DNA of 64,000 nt from Caulobacter rhizosphaerae. Its GTDB lineage: Bacteria > Pseudomonadota > Alphaproteobacteria > Caulobacterales > Caulobacteraceae. This document shows, one piece after another, positions 50,576 to 58,482 of this stretch (positions are counted from its first letter, which is position 1; each line of letters starts with the position of its first letter). The translations under genes and the position numbers were made by a program. A model generated the notes under the pieces. That model was not told the origin of the DNA, searched no databases, and was given only the letters and a program-made list of their open reading frames with translations. The stretch lies in assembly GCF_010977555.1 (NCBI RefSeq), contig NZ_CP048815.1, positions 806,001 to 870,000 on the forward strand, in the 5' to 3' direction.

Positions 50576-51061
50576 ATGAGCGCCCTGCTGGCGACCGCCC
50601 TGGGCTGTCCCGCCATGGCCGGGCCGCGGGCCCTCGCGCCCGTCGCGATCATCTCGGCGGACGCCCAGCACGTGGTCGGGCTCGTCGAGGGCGTCATCGT
50701 GGGGGAGCCCGGGGCGAAAGCGGTCCGCCGCGCGCGCATCGTCCTCTATTCGCCCACCCAGGACGACGTCGCCGACGCCGCCGGTCGCTATGTCGGCAAG
50801 GCCAATGTCAGCGTGTTCCGGTTGCAGGTCGATTGCGACGGCGCCCGCATCCGCGCGGCCGCCGCCGACTATTTCCAGTGGCCCGATGCGGCGCGCGCCC
50901 ACCACGTCGACTATGACAAGGCCCTGTTCATCCCGGCCGAGGAAGGCCAGACCCGGGCCATCGTCTCGGCGGTCTGCGCGGCGACCGCCGATGATCCTGG
51001 GGCACCCGAGCTGGCGCCCGACCTGGCGGCCTTCGTCCAGGCCGCCAAGGCCCGCTTCTAG
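50576..51061 (+). CDS. Small secreted protein, unknown
   Basis: 161 residues with a short signal peptide (MSALLATALGCPAMAGPR). Landmarks: VGEPGAKAVRRARIVLYSPTQ, a cysteine in LQVDCDGARIRAAAADYFQWPD and a second in VSAVCAAT, which may form one disulfide. No family recognised. It starts 20 bp after the phytase-like gene, so it may belong to the cobT transcript. Its stop overlaps that of the convergent aldo/keto reductase (CTAG). Confidence 0.72.
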   Translation: MSALLATALGCPAMAGPRALAPVAIISADAQHVVGLVEGVIVGEPGAKAVRRARIVLYSPTQDDVADAAGRYVGKANVSVFRLQVDCDGARIRAAAADYFQWPDAARAHHVDYDKALFIPAEEGQTRAIVSAVCAATADDPGAPELAPDLAAFVQAAKARF

Positions 51062-51936
51062 AGCCCTGACTGCGCGCCGATCCCCTCCAGGTCCGCCATG
51101 ACCTCGTCCGGCAGCGCCAGCGACGCCGCCGCCAGGTTCTCGCGCAGGTGGGCGACCGACGAGGTGCCGGGGATCAGCAGGATGTTGGGGGCGCGGCGCA
51201 GCAGCCAGGCCAGGGCGACCTGCATCGGCGTGGCCTGCAGCCGCGCGGCGACGTCCGACAAGGCGGTCGATTGCAGTGGGCTGAAGCCGCCCAGCGGGAA
51301 GAACGGCACATAGGCGATCCCGTCCCTGGCCAGCGCGTCGATCAGGGCGTCGTCCTCGCGGTGGGCCAGGTTGTACTGGTTCTGCACGCAGACGATCTCC
51401 GCGATCCCGCGGCCCTCCGCCACCTGGGTCGGGGTCACGTTGGACAGGCCGATGTGGCGCACCAGGCCCTGCCGCTGGAGATCGGCCAGAACCTGGAGCG
51501 GCGCAGCGATCGAGCCCTCGGCCGGGCCGTGGACGTCGAACATGATCCGCAGGTTGACGACGTCCAGCGCCTCCAGGCCCAGATTGCGCAGGTTGTCGTG
51601 CACGGCGCGCTCCAGCTGGTCGGCGCCAAAGGCCGGAGTCCAGGAGGCGTCGTCACCGCGCATCGCGCCGATCTTGGTGACGATCACCAAGTCGCCGGGA
51701 TAGGGCGCCAGCGCCTCGCGGATGATCTGGTTGGTGACGTGAGGGCCATAGAAGTCGCTGGTGTCGATGTGGTTGACGCCGGCCGACACCGCCTCGCGCA
51801 GGACCGCCAGCGCAGCGTCGCGGTCGCGCGGCGGGCCGAAGACGCCGGGTCCGGCCAGTTGCATGGCGCCATAGCCCAGCCGCCTCACGGTCCGGCCGCC
51901 GAGGGTGAAGGTTCCCGCCTGATAGATCGCCTGCAT
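51058..51936 (-). CDS. Aldo/keto reductase
   Basis: 292 residues with the full family set: GAMQLAGPGVFG, INHIDTSDFYGPHVTNQIIREAL (catalytic Asp and Tyr), VIVTKIGAMRG (Lys), LVRHIGLSNVTPTQV, CVQNQYNLAHRED, and IPGTSSVAHLRENLAA for NADPH binding. Reduces carbonyls with NADPH; the substrate is unknown. Close to oxidoreductases of the YajO/IolS type. Confidence 0.93.
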   Translation of the reverse strand: MQAIYQAGTFTLGGRTVRRLGYGAMQLAGPGVFGPPRDRDAALAVLREAVSAGVNHIDTSDFYGPHVTNQIIREALAPYPGDLVIVTKIGAMRGDDASWTPAFGADQLERAVHDNLRNLGLEALDVVNLRIMFDVHGPAEGSIAAPLQVLADLQRQGLVRHIGLSNVTPTQVAEGRGIAEIVCVQNQYNLAHREDDALIDALARDGIAYVPFFPLGGFSPLQSTALSDVAARLQATPMQVALAWLLRRAPNILLIPGTSSVAHLRENLAAASLALPDEVMADLEGIGAQSGL

Positions 51937-52141
51937 GGTCGTCTCCTTGTGACGCCGCCAAGTTAGGGCTTCGGTCGGCCGCCGATAATCTGGGGCAATC
52001 GATACGAACTGTGCGGATATGCGAACAATCCGAGCCGCTCGCCGACGAGCGCGGGGATTTTCGACGGCGGGCGCTGGGCGCCCGAAAACTCGGCAGCCGT
52101 AGGTAGTTTCTTTTGAAACTCAATATTTTAGTTCAAGCGGC

Positions 52142-52255
52142 GGTATGGCTATGTTACCGCTACCTTCGATGGATTGAGCGGGCGAGATCCCAACGGCCAT
52201 CAGAGGAACGCGTCGGGAGGTGGTTGAACTCCAACCCCCTTTCGGAACTGAAATC
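52142..52255 (+). promoter_or_regulatory. Promoter and structured 5' leader of the first UrcA-like gene
   Basis: GGCTATG near 52147 may be the -10 box. The leader contains GAGCGGGCGAGATCCC at 52176-52191, identical to the leader of the second UrcA gene. TCCC-A-ACG can pair with CGT-C-GGGA (52211-52218). The hairpin GGTTG-AACTC-CAACC follows at 52222-52236, with 19 nt left before the ATG. The second gene has the same parts in the same order and spacing. Confidence 0.65.
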
Positions 52256-52555
52256 ATGAAGACTCTGTTTGTTCTGGCCGCCTCGGCCATCGCCCTGACC
52301 AGCGTTTCGTCGGCCTTCGCCGGCGAGCAGCACGTCAAGGTTCGCGGCCGCACCGTCGCCGCCATCCACGCCGACATCGTCGCCGCCGCCTCGTCGATCT
52401 GCCGCGAAGAGATCGGCCAGCACCCCAACGACCTGTATTCCGATTGCGTCCGCGAAGTGACCCGCGACGCCGTGCAGAAGGTGGGCAGCCCCACCCTCAA
52501 GGCCTATGACCGCCAGGCGTTCCGCACCAGCGGCCTGCTGAAGGTCAGCTACTAG
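52256..52555 (+). CDS. UrcA-family secreted protein
   Basis: 99 residues with a signal peptide (MKTLFVLAASAIALTSVSSAFA). The mature domain has the UrcA pattern of alternating helices and two cysteines: VKVRGRTVAAIHADIVAAASSICREE and YSDCVREVTRDAVQKVG. The family is common in Caulobacter and sphingomonads with unknown function. It is followed by a paralogue with the same leader. The frame is open to 52220, but the signal peptide begins at 52256. Confidence 0.85.
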   Translation: MKTLFVLAASAIALTSVSSAFAGEQHVKVRGRTVAAIHADIVAAASSICREEIGQHPNDLYSDCVREVTRDAVQKVGSPTLKAYDRQAFRTSGLLKVSY

Positions 52556-52669
52556 GACTCGTTCGGGCCCGGTTTCGCGCGGCTTTTGGCGGCGCGGGAC
52601 CGGGTTTCCTCCCAAGGTTGTCGCGGCCTTGCCTGTCAACGAATTTTGTGACCGCACTGCAATATAACC

Positions 52670-52798
52670 GTTGATAAGTAAAAACGAGCAAGCTATGGCT
52701 TGGTCGAGGCGACAGAGCGGGCGAGATCCCGGACCAGCCGCCGCGGGGAAACGCATTTCGGACGGGTTGAAGTTCAACGCTGTCCTGGAATCCGTCCC
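52670..52798 (+). promoter_or_regulatory. Promoter and structured 5' leader of the second UrcA-like gene
   Basis: TTGATA at about 52672 and GCTATGGC at about 52692 resemble -35 and -10 boxes. GAGCGGGCGAGATCCC at 52715-52730 is identical to the first UrcA leader. Its CCC may pair with GGG (52764-52766). The hairpin GTTGAA-G-TTCAAC follows at 52766-52778, leaving 20 nt before the ATG. Confidence 0.65.
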
Positions 52799-53089
52799 AT
52801 GATCCGCTCCATCGTCCTGGCCGCCTCGGCCGTCGCCCTGTTCGCCGCCGCGCCCGCCGGCGCCGCCGAAGTCCGCATCAAGACCGCCGGCAAGGCTCCG
52901 GCCGAACTGCGCGCCGAGATCGTCAAGGCCGCCTCGACCGTCTGCTGGCAGACCGTCCGCGGCGAGAGCCTGGCCTCCTACCTGTACCCCGCCTGCGTCC
53001 GCGCCTCGGTCAACGACGCGGTGGTCAAGCTGAACAACCCGGAACTGGTCTCGTACAACGACGCCAACCCGGCCATCCGCGCCCGCTAA
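52799..53089 (+). CDS. UrcA-family secreted protein (paralogue)
   Basis: 96 residues with a signal peptide (MIRSIVLAASAVALFAAAPAGAA). The mature part parallels the preceding gene: VRIKTAGKAPAELRAEIVKAASTVCWQ and YLYPACVRASVNDAVVKLN, with the two cysteines in matching places. It has its own promoter-like sequence and leader. Function unknown. A terminator follows. Confidence 0.85.
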   Translation: MIRSIVLAASAVALFAAAPAGAAEVRIKTAGKAPAELRAEIVKAASTVCWQTVRGESLASYLYPACVRASVNDAVVKLNNPELVSYNDANPAIRAR

Positions 53090-53146
53090 GACGCGTTTCC
53101 AAGTTTAGTACGGGGCGGCGTATCGGCCCCTTCAGTGGCGTTGAAG

Positions 53147-53176
53147 AGCCCTCTCCGGTGACGGGGAGGGCTTTTT
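53147..53176 (+). terminator. Rho-independent terminator after the UrcA pair
   Basis: A 10-bp stem AGCCCTCTCC (53147-53156) with GGGGAGGGCT (53163-53172), one G-U pair, followed by TTTT. It is 57 bp after the second UrcA stop. Confidence 0.88.
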
Positions 53177-53295
53177 CATGGGCCGTCGGCGCGCCAGGCC
53201 GGGACTTTCGACATCGCTGACGCCGACCGTAATACAGCCCTGGCGCGCGACGCGTCGGGCGCCTAACCTGCGTTGCAATCGGGGAGGGCGTCCAC

Positions 53296-54831
53296 ATGAA
53301 AACCAGATCCTTGGCCGCGGCCGCCTGCGTGTCGCTGCTGTGGCTGGCGGCGTGCTCGACGCCGACGGCCGCGCCCGACTCCAAGGCCGCCGCCGACGGC
53401 ATGGCGGGCGCGTCGACCGTCCGAGGCCGGGGCGAGGCGAGCGCGCCGCTGGCGCGGGTCCCCGCCGCCGAGCGGGAGGTGGCGGATTCGGTGGTGGTCA
53501 GCGCCTCGCGCGCCGGGCCCGACGCGCGCGACGGCGGCTCGTCGCCCCCACCTCCACCGCCGCCTCCTCCGCCCCCGCCGCCGCCCCCGCCGCCATCGCC
53601 GCTTGGCTACATGGATCCCGAACCCGCTCCCCCGCCGTCACCTGGCGCCGCGCCGCCGGCGCCGAACGCGCGGAACGGCGGGGCCCTGGAGCCGGTGATC
53701 GAGCGCCGTGAGCACGAGCCGCCCCTGGCCCAGTCGCCGGCCCGGCGGGCGGGGCAGCTGACCGCCGCCGATCACGACGACCTGCTCAATCCCGACCTCT
53801 ACCAGGCCTATGCCGACCGATTCCGCCAGCGCCTGGGCCGCAAGCTCTATCCGGCCGTCGATACGGGCCAGCAGCTGCGGATCCGGGTGGTGGATCGCGA
53901 TGGGCGGCGGGCGCCGCTGTCCGCCGTGACCGTCCGCCGGGCCGACGGCGAGGCGCTGAGGCTGATGACCAAGGCCGACGGCCAGGTGGTGGTCTTCCCC
54001 AAGCTCGACCGGCTGGGCGAGCGCGTCGAGGCGTCAGTGACCGCCGCGGATGGCCGCGTGGTGTCCGGCGTGGCGGCGCCGCGCCCCGGCGCACCGCGCA
54101 CCCTGACCCTGCGCCTGCCGGGGCGCGCCAAGCCGGTCCAGGCCGTGGACGTGCTGCTGGTCATGGACACCACCGGCAGCATGGCCGACGAGCTCAGCTA
54201 CCTGACGGCGGAGCTGTCCGACATCCTGGGGACGGTGGGCGAGCGCCACGCCGGCGTCGACATCCGCGCCGGCCTGCTGTTCTACCGAGACCTGGGCGAC
54301 GCCTATACCGTGCGGACCTACCCGTTCACCGGCGACCGCCAGGCCGTCCAGGCGAGCCTGGCCCACCAGTCGGCCAATGGCGGCGGCGACTTTCCCGAAG
54401 CCATGCAGGTCGCGCTCCAGGAAGCCGACGCCTATCCCTGGCGCGAGGGGGCGGTGAAGCTGATGCTGCTGGTCGCCGACGCCCCGCCGCACGAGTCCGA
54501 CCGGGCCCAGGCCTGGACCTCGATACTGTCGGCGCGCGAGCGGGGGATCCAGGTCGTGCCGGTGGCGGCCAGCGGCGTCGATGACGACGCCCAGTACCTG
54601 ATGCGCGCGGCGGCGGCCGTCAGCCAGAGCCGCTACATCTTCATCACCGACGATTCCGGGATCGGCGCCGCCCACGCCGAGCCGTCGGTCGACTGCTATG
54701 TCGTCACCCGGCTAAACGACCTGATCGGCCGGGTCATCGACGGCCTGGTCTCGGGCCGTCGCGTCGAGGCCGAGCCCGACGCTGTGATCCGCCAGGTCGG
54801 GCGCTATGACCGGGGCGTCTGCCGGCGCTGA
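53296..54831 (+). CDS. Von Willebrand factor A lipoprotein with poly-proline linker
   Basis: 511 residues. A lipoprotein signal (SLAAAACVSLLWLAAC, lipobox LAAC) anchors it to a membrane. A run of about 17 consecutive prolines lies at about residues 84-100, then Pro/Ala linker. An Ig-like or peptidase-regulatory-like domain (LRIRVVDRDGRRAPLSAVTVRRADG) precedes the vWA domain with MIDAS motif VMDTTGSMADELSYL (about D291) and NGGGDFPEAMQVALQEA. vWA domains bind proteins through a metal ion. Likely an envelope adhesion or assembly factor. A bidirectional terminator follows. Confidence 0.88.
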   Translation: MKTRSLAAAACVSLLWLAACSTPTAAPDSKAAADGMAGASTVRGRGEASAPLARVPAAEREVADSVVVSASRAGPDARDGGSSPPPPPPPPPPPPPPPPPSPLGYMDPEPAPPPSPGAAPPAPNARNGGALEPVIERREHEPPLAQSPARRAGQLTAADHDDLLNPDLYQAYADRFRQRLGRKLYPAVDTGQQLRIRVVDRDGRRAPLSAVTVRRADGEALRLMTKADGQVVVFPKLDRLGERVEASVTAADGRVVSGVAAPRPGAPRTLTLRLPGRAKPVQAVDVLLVMDTTGSMADELSYLTAELSDILGTVGERHAGVDIRAGLLFYRDLGDAYTVRTYPFTGDRQAVQASLAHQSANGGGDFPEAMQVALQEADAYPWREGAVKLMLLVADAPPHESDRAQAWTSILSARERGIQVVPVAASGVDDDAQYLMRAAAAVSQSRYIFITDDSGIGAAHAEPSVDCYVVTRLNDLIGRVIDGLVSGRRVEAEPDAVIRQVGRYDRGVCRR

Positions 54832-54846
54832 TCAGCGCAGACGCGA

Positions 54847-54878
54847 AAAGGCCCGCGAGGCGAACCTCGCGGGCCTTT
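54847..54878. terminator. Bidirectional terminator between the vWA gene and rpmB
   Basis: A 14-bp perfect stem, AAAGGCCCGCGAGG (54847-54860) with CCTCGCGGGCCTTT (54865-54878), closed by a CGAA tetraloop. It lies 15 bp past the vWA stop and 22 bp past the rpmB stop, so serves both. Confidence 0.92.
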
Positions 54879-54900
54879 CGTCGGTCGAAACCGAAGAGGC

Positions 54901-55200
54901 TTAGGCGGCGACGGCGGTCGCGGCGGCCTTGGCCTTGACCTGGCGCTTGATCTTCAGGGCGCGCGGCGACAGCTGCTCGTCCTTGGCGCCCAGCAGGAAG
55001 GTGTCCAGGCCGCCCTTGAAGTCCAGGGTGCGCAGGGCCGCGTTGCTGATGCGCAGCTTGAAGGTCTGACCCAGGGAGTCGGACTGCAGCGAAGCGGGCG
55101 ACAGGGCCGGCAGGAAGCGGCGCTTGGTCTTGATGTTCGAGTGGCTCACATTGTGGCCGACCATCGGACCGATCCCGGTGAGTTCGCAACGGCGCGACAT
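54901..55200 (-). CDS. rpmB: 50S ribosomal protein L28
   Basis: 99 residues. Starts [31 protein letters not shown], the L28 signature, with a single remaining cysteine. Alphaproteobacterial L28 is longer than the E. coli protein because of a C-terminal extension, which is visible here ([17 protein letters not shown]). The frame is open far upstream; the ATG at 55200 is the conserved start. Confidence 0.98.
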   Translation of the reverse strand: MSRRCELTGIGPMVGHNVSHSNIKTKRRFLPALSPASLQSDSLGQTFKLRISNAALRTLDFKGGLDTFLLGAKDEQLSPRALKIKRQVKAKAAATAVAA

Positions 55201-55400
55201 GGTGGATACCTTGGGCTTGGGCGAAGCCGGAGGCTCCGCAACATGAATTTCGGCGCGCGAAGGACGGACCACCGCGCGAGAGCGGGCGATATAGGCGAAG
55301 GGAGCTTGCCGAGTCAAGCCGCGCCGCGCCCCAACATCGCCTTCAAACGCGGTTCATCTGCCGCTCTATATATAAGCCGTCCCACCAGGAGATCGACCGC

Positions 55401-55856
55401 ATGCGCCTGCTCGCCCCCGCCATGATCGCCGGAACCCTGATCCTGGGCGCCGTGGCGGCCGTCGCAGCGCCCCGGATCGCCGCCCAGGCCACGGGCGCGG
55501 CCGGCGCCCATACGACGATCCTGCCTGGCCAGTGGGAGTACAGCTACCGTATCGGCCCGATCCCGGCCGGCGGCGAGGATCGCTGTCTCAAGCAGGCCGA
55601 CGTCGAGCAGTTCTCCAAGGGCATCTGCACCCGCAAATACACCTGCGACTACGACACCCGCCTGGTGCGGGACGGCAAGGTGGCGCTTAAGGGGACCTGG
55701 ACCGACAAGAAGGGCCGCGTGGCCCCGGTGACGGCCAACGGGACCTATACGCCCGAAAGCTTCCGCCTGAACGTCCACATGAAGACCATCAACGGCATCC
55801 CCCTGGCCGGGGTGCTGGACGCCAAGCGCGTCAGCGCCGAGTGCAAGGCGGCGTAG
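55401..55856 (+). CDS. Secreted DUF3617-like protein
   Basis: 151 residues with a signal peptide (RLLAPAMIAGTLILGAVAAVAA). The core resembles DUF3617: ILPGQWEYSYRIGPIPAGGEDRCLKQADVE, then CDYDTRLVRDGKVALKGTW and KGRVAPVTANGTYTPESF with the paired cysteine pattern. Same family as the lipoprotein at 25166. Function unknown. Confidence 0.78.
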   Translation: MRLLAPAMIAGTLILGAVAAVAAPRIAAQATGAAGAHTTILPGQWEYSYRIGPIPAGGEDRCLKQADVEQFSKGICTRKYTCDYDTRLVRDGKVALKGTWTDKKGRVAPVTANGTYTPESFRLNVHMKTINGIPLAGVLDAKRVSAECKAA

Positions 55857-55968
55857 GGCGGTCGCGACGGAGGCGCTCGGTCGCCGGGTTGCCAAGGCTC
55901 GATCCTGGCGCGAAAACCGGCGCGTCGCATCCGGGGGACGATCTCCGGACGGCGTGGAGATCCAGCGC

Positions 55969-56175
55969 ATGGCCGACGAGACCGCCGTCAATCCCCAGAC
56001 CGCCCCCCAGATCACCGATGCTGTCACCCAATCGAACGTGAGGGTGGTCGGCGAGTCGCCCGCCATTGCCGCGGGCTTGCTCCCCCCGGACAACATTCAC
56101 TTCCAGAACGCCATCGCCGACCAACAGCAGCGGGAAGCCCTGATCCGGGCCCAGCGCGCGACGCGCGAGGACTGA
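55969..56175 (+). CDS. RebB-family protein (R-body / killing-trait family)
   Basis: 68 residues. The N-terminal block AVNPQTAPQITDAVTQSNVRVVGESPAIAAG closely follows the RebB signature (N-QITDAVTQ-NVKVVGE-PAMA), and the C-terminal FQNAIADQQQREAL matches the family's NAV-QQQ segment. RebA/RebB proteins polymerise into R-bodies, coiled ribbons that unroll and kill Paramecium in Caedibacter. Here the gene is alone, without other reb genes nearby. The start at 55969 has TGGAGA 8 bp upstream; a GTG at 55954 would add 5 residues. Confidence 0.8.
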   Translation: MADETAVNPQTAPQITDAVTQSNVRVVGESPAIAAGLLPPDNIHFQNAIADQQQREALIRAQRATRED

Positions 56176-56200
56176 GACGCTCGTCGCGCGCGGCGCGCCG

Positions 56201-56250
56201 TGTTTGTGGTTAATGGGAATTAAGCTACAATAGCTTGTAGGGAACAAACA
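56201..56250. other. AT-rich hairpin after the RebB gene, with a CtrA-like site
   Basis: TGTTTGT (56201-56207) pairs with ACAAACA (56244-56250), and inside it AAGCTA-CAA-TAGCTT (56222-56236) forms a perfect hairpin. TTAA-N6-TTAA (56210-56223) overlaps the left side. It could be a terminator, a small RNA or a regulatory site. The following sequence to 56332 holds no gene. Confidence 0.45.
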
Positions 56251-56332
56251 CTGAATCGGGCGAAGTCGCTGATTCGGTCATGATTCGTTTCGCTCGTGTT
56301 CGGCGAACGGTGAACGCCCGTTAACGCTTAAG

Positions 56333-56752
56333 CTAGTTGGCTCCCCTTTGCGGCGGCTCCAGCGCCGTCGCGACCAGTTGGGTGTCCATATATTCGGTCA
56401 GCGCGGCGATCCTGCCCTCCCTCATCCGCAGCACCCAGCAATAGGTGTTGTCGTAGCGCTTGCCGGTCTTGGTGGTGACCTTGCCGCGGCATTCGACCAC
56501 CACCGTGTCGCCCTCGGCGATGATGGCGTCGGCGGTGTTCACGTAGCGGTCGGCGAACTGGGCCATCAGCGGGGTCAGCAGCTCGTGGCGGATGGCGGCC
56601 TTGCCGGCATAGACGCCGGACCAGGCCGTGGTCCCGATCATCCGCCAGACGGCGGCCTCGTCCAGGCTGTCGAGAAACAGGCGGGCGTCGCCGCGCGCCA
56701 GGCCCTCGAAGATCGTCTGGACCCGTTGTTTGTTGTCCTCGGTCGCGCTCAT
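56333..56752 (-). CDS. NTF2-like / SnoaL-family protein
   Basis: 139 residues with the NTF2-like fold: NKQRVQTIFEGLARGDARLFLDSLDEAAVWRMIGTTAWSG, GKAAIRHELLTPLMAQFADRYV, TVVVECRGKVTTKTGKRYDNTYCWVLRMREGRIAALTEYMDT. Divergent from a LysR regulator with 87 bp between starts, as at 43.1 kb. Function unknown. Confidence 0.88.
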   Translation of the reverse strand: MSATEDNKQRVQTIFEGLARGDARLFLDSLDEAAVWRMIGTTAWSGVYAGKAAIRHELLTPLMAQFADRYVNTADAIIAEGDTVVVECRGKVTTKTGKRYDNTYCWVLRMREGRIAALTEYMDTQLVATALEPPQRGAN

Positions 56753-56839
56753 GGCGGCCCTCCGTGCAAGGGGAGCCTCATGATCCGGCAAGCAGCATCA
56801 TTCATCCAATCGATGCTCATGATGATCTATATTCGCCGG

Positions 56840-57742
56840 ATGAACCTCGCCCAGCTCGACCTGAACCTCCTGGTGGCCCTGGACGCCCTGCTGGCCGAGG
56901 GCGGCGTCGGGCGGGCGGCGCAACGCCTGAACCTGTCGCAGCCGGCGGTCAGCCACGCCCTGCGCCGCCTGCGCGAGGCGACCGGCGATCCGCTGCTGGT
57001 GCGGGTGGGACCGCGCATGGAGCTGACGCCGCACGCCCAGGCCCTGCGCGCGCCCCTGGCCCAGGCGCTGGAGCAGGTGCGCGGCCTGTTCCAGGCCCAG
57101 GGCTTCGACCCGGCGACCAGCGCCCGCGGCTTTCGCCTGATGATGCCCGACCTGTGCGTCGACCTGCTGATGCCGGCGGTGCTGGCCCAGGTCGCCGCCG
57201 CCGCGCCTGGCGTGCGCCTGGACGTCGTGCCCTGGCGCGGTCCGGCGGTGCTGACCCCCGACTTCGCCCGCACCATCGACCTGGTGGTCGCCTGGACCGG
57301 CGAGGCCTATCCAGGCTTCCATCGTCAGACGCTCTATACGGACCGCGACACCCTGGCCGTGCGGCGCGGCCATCCCGACGTCGGACGGCTGTCGACCCTG
57401 GCCGGCTTCAACGCCGCCCGCCACGTGGCCGTGGTCGGGGCGGGCGAGCGCGACGACGCCATCGAGCCCTTCCTGCGCCAGAACGGTGTCGAGCGCCGCA
57501 TCGCCCTGGCCGTGCCCAGCTACCTGCAGGCCCTGCGGATGACCGCTCGCTCCGACCTGGTGGCCTTCGTGCCGGGCCGGCTGATCGCGGCCCTGGCGGG
57601 GCCTCTGGACCTGGTGCGGGTCGAGCCGCCGATCGATCCGGGCGAGGACGCGCAGTACCTGTTCCACCCGGTGGTGGCGCACAGGGATCCGGGCTCTGTG
57701 TGGATCCGCGAGCTGGTGCTGCGGGTGGGCAGGGGGCTGTAG
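56840..57742 (+). CDS. LysR-family transcriptional regulator
   Basis: 300 residues with the HTH at the N-terminus (LDLNLLVALDALLAEGGVGRAAQRLNLSQPAVSHALRRL) and the effector domain from about 90. The NodD/LinR-like LDLNLL opening suggests the PnbR/LinR branch. Start set at 56840 (MNLAQLDLNLL); upstream ATGs at about 56780 and 56818 are possible. It is divergent from the NTF2-like gene and probably regulates it. Confidence 0.9.
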   Translation: MNLAQLDLNLLVALDALLAEGGVGRAAQRLNLSQPAVSHALRRLREATGDPLLVRVGPRMELTPHAQALRAPLAQALEQVRGLFQAQGFDPATSARGFRLMMPDLCVDLLMPAVLAQVAAAAPGVRLDVVPWRGPAVLTPDFARTIDLVVAWTGEAYPGFHRQTLYTDRDTLAVRRGHPDVGRLSTLAGFNAARHVAVVGAGERDDAIEPFLRQNGVERRIALAVPSYLQALRMTARSDLVAFVPGRLIAALAGPLDLVRVEPPIDPGEDAQYLFHPVVAHRDPGSVWIRELVLRVGRGL

Positions 57743-57756
57743 GGCCGGAGGGAGGC

Positions 57757-58329
57757 CTACCGCCCGCGTTGCGGCGCCACCGAGAACTCCAGGTCGAACA
57801 GCGTCGGCGCGGCGCTGGTCCGGGCCCGCTCGATGGTCAGCATCCGCGCCTTGGTCTCCACCCCGCCGGGGGCCGAGAAGCCGCCGCTCTTGCCGTCGGC
57901 GCCCAGCACCCGATGGCAGGGGACGATGATCGGCCAGGGGTTCTCGCCCAGGGCCTTGCCGATGGCCCGGGCCGCGCCCGGCTCGTTCATGGCCTTGGCG
58001 ATCTGGCCGTAGGTCGAGGTCTCGCCGGGCGGGATGGCGCGGGCGATCTCGTAGACCCGGCGGTTGAACGGGGCGACGACGGCGAAGTCCAGCTCGACGT
58101 CGGTCAGGTCGTCGCGCCCGCCCGACAGCAGGTCGTTGATCCGCTCGATCGTCCGCTGGACGGCCGGGGGCGGCGATCCCTCGACCGCGTCCGGATAGCG
58201 CCGGCGCAGGCGGGCCCAGGCGGCGCCCGGGGCGGCCTCGGGCAGCTGGGCGCCGACCAGCCCCTGTTCGCCCCAGGCCAGGCCGCACAGTCCGATCGGC
58301 GTCTCGAAGAGGGCGAAGCCTTGGGTCAT
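57757..58329 (-). CDS. Methylated-DNA-[protein]-cysteine S-methyltransferase
   Basis: 190 residues. The catalytic motif PWPIIVPCHRVLGADGKSGGFSAPGG contains the methyl-acceptor Cys (about C138). The helix-turn-helix and Arg finger region is IPPGETSTYGQIAKAMNEPGAARAIGKAL. It repairs O6-methylguanine by irreversible alkyl transfer. It lacks the Ada regulatory domain, so is an Ogt-type enzyme. Converges with the LysR gene. Confidence 0.95.
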   Translation of the reverse strand: MTQGFALFETPIGLCGLAWGEQGLVGAQLPEAAPGAAWARLRRRYPDAVEGSPPPAVQRTIERINDLLSGGRDDLTDVELDFAVVAPFNRRVYEIARAIPPGETSTYGQIAKAMNEPGAARAIGKALGENPWPIIVPCHRVLGADGKSGGFSAPGGVETKARMLTIERARTSAAPTLFDLEFSVAPQRGR

Positions 58330-58482
58330 GGGCCGATTATAGCAGCCGCAGGCGGCGTTTCGAGCGGCTTGGCGCTTCAGGCTGCGCTCGCCCTCGCGGA
58401 ACGGGCGTCCAGAAGGTGAAAATCGCCCGCGACGAACGCCGCCCTTCAGGTTTTGTCAGCCCCGGTCCGCCACCCTGGCGTC

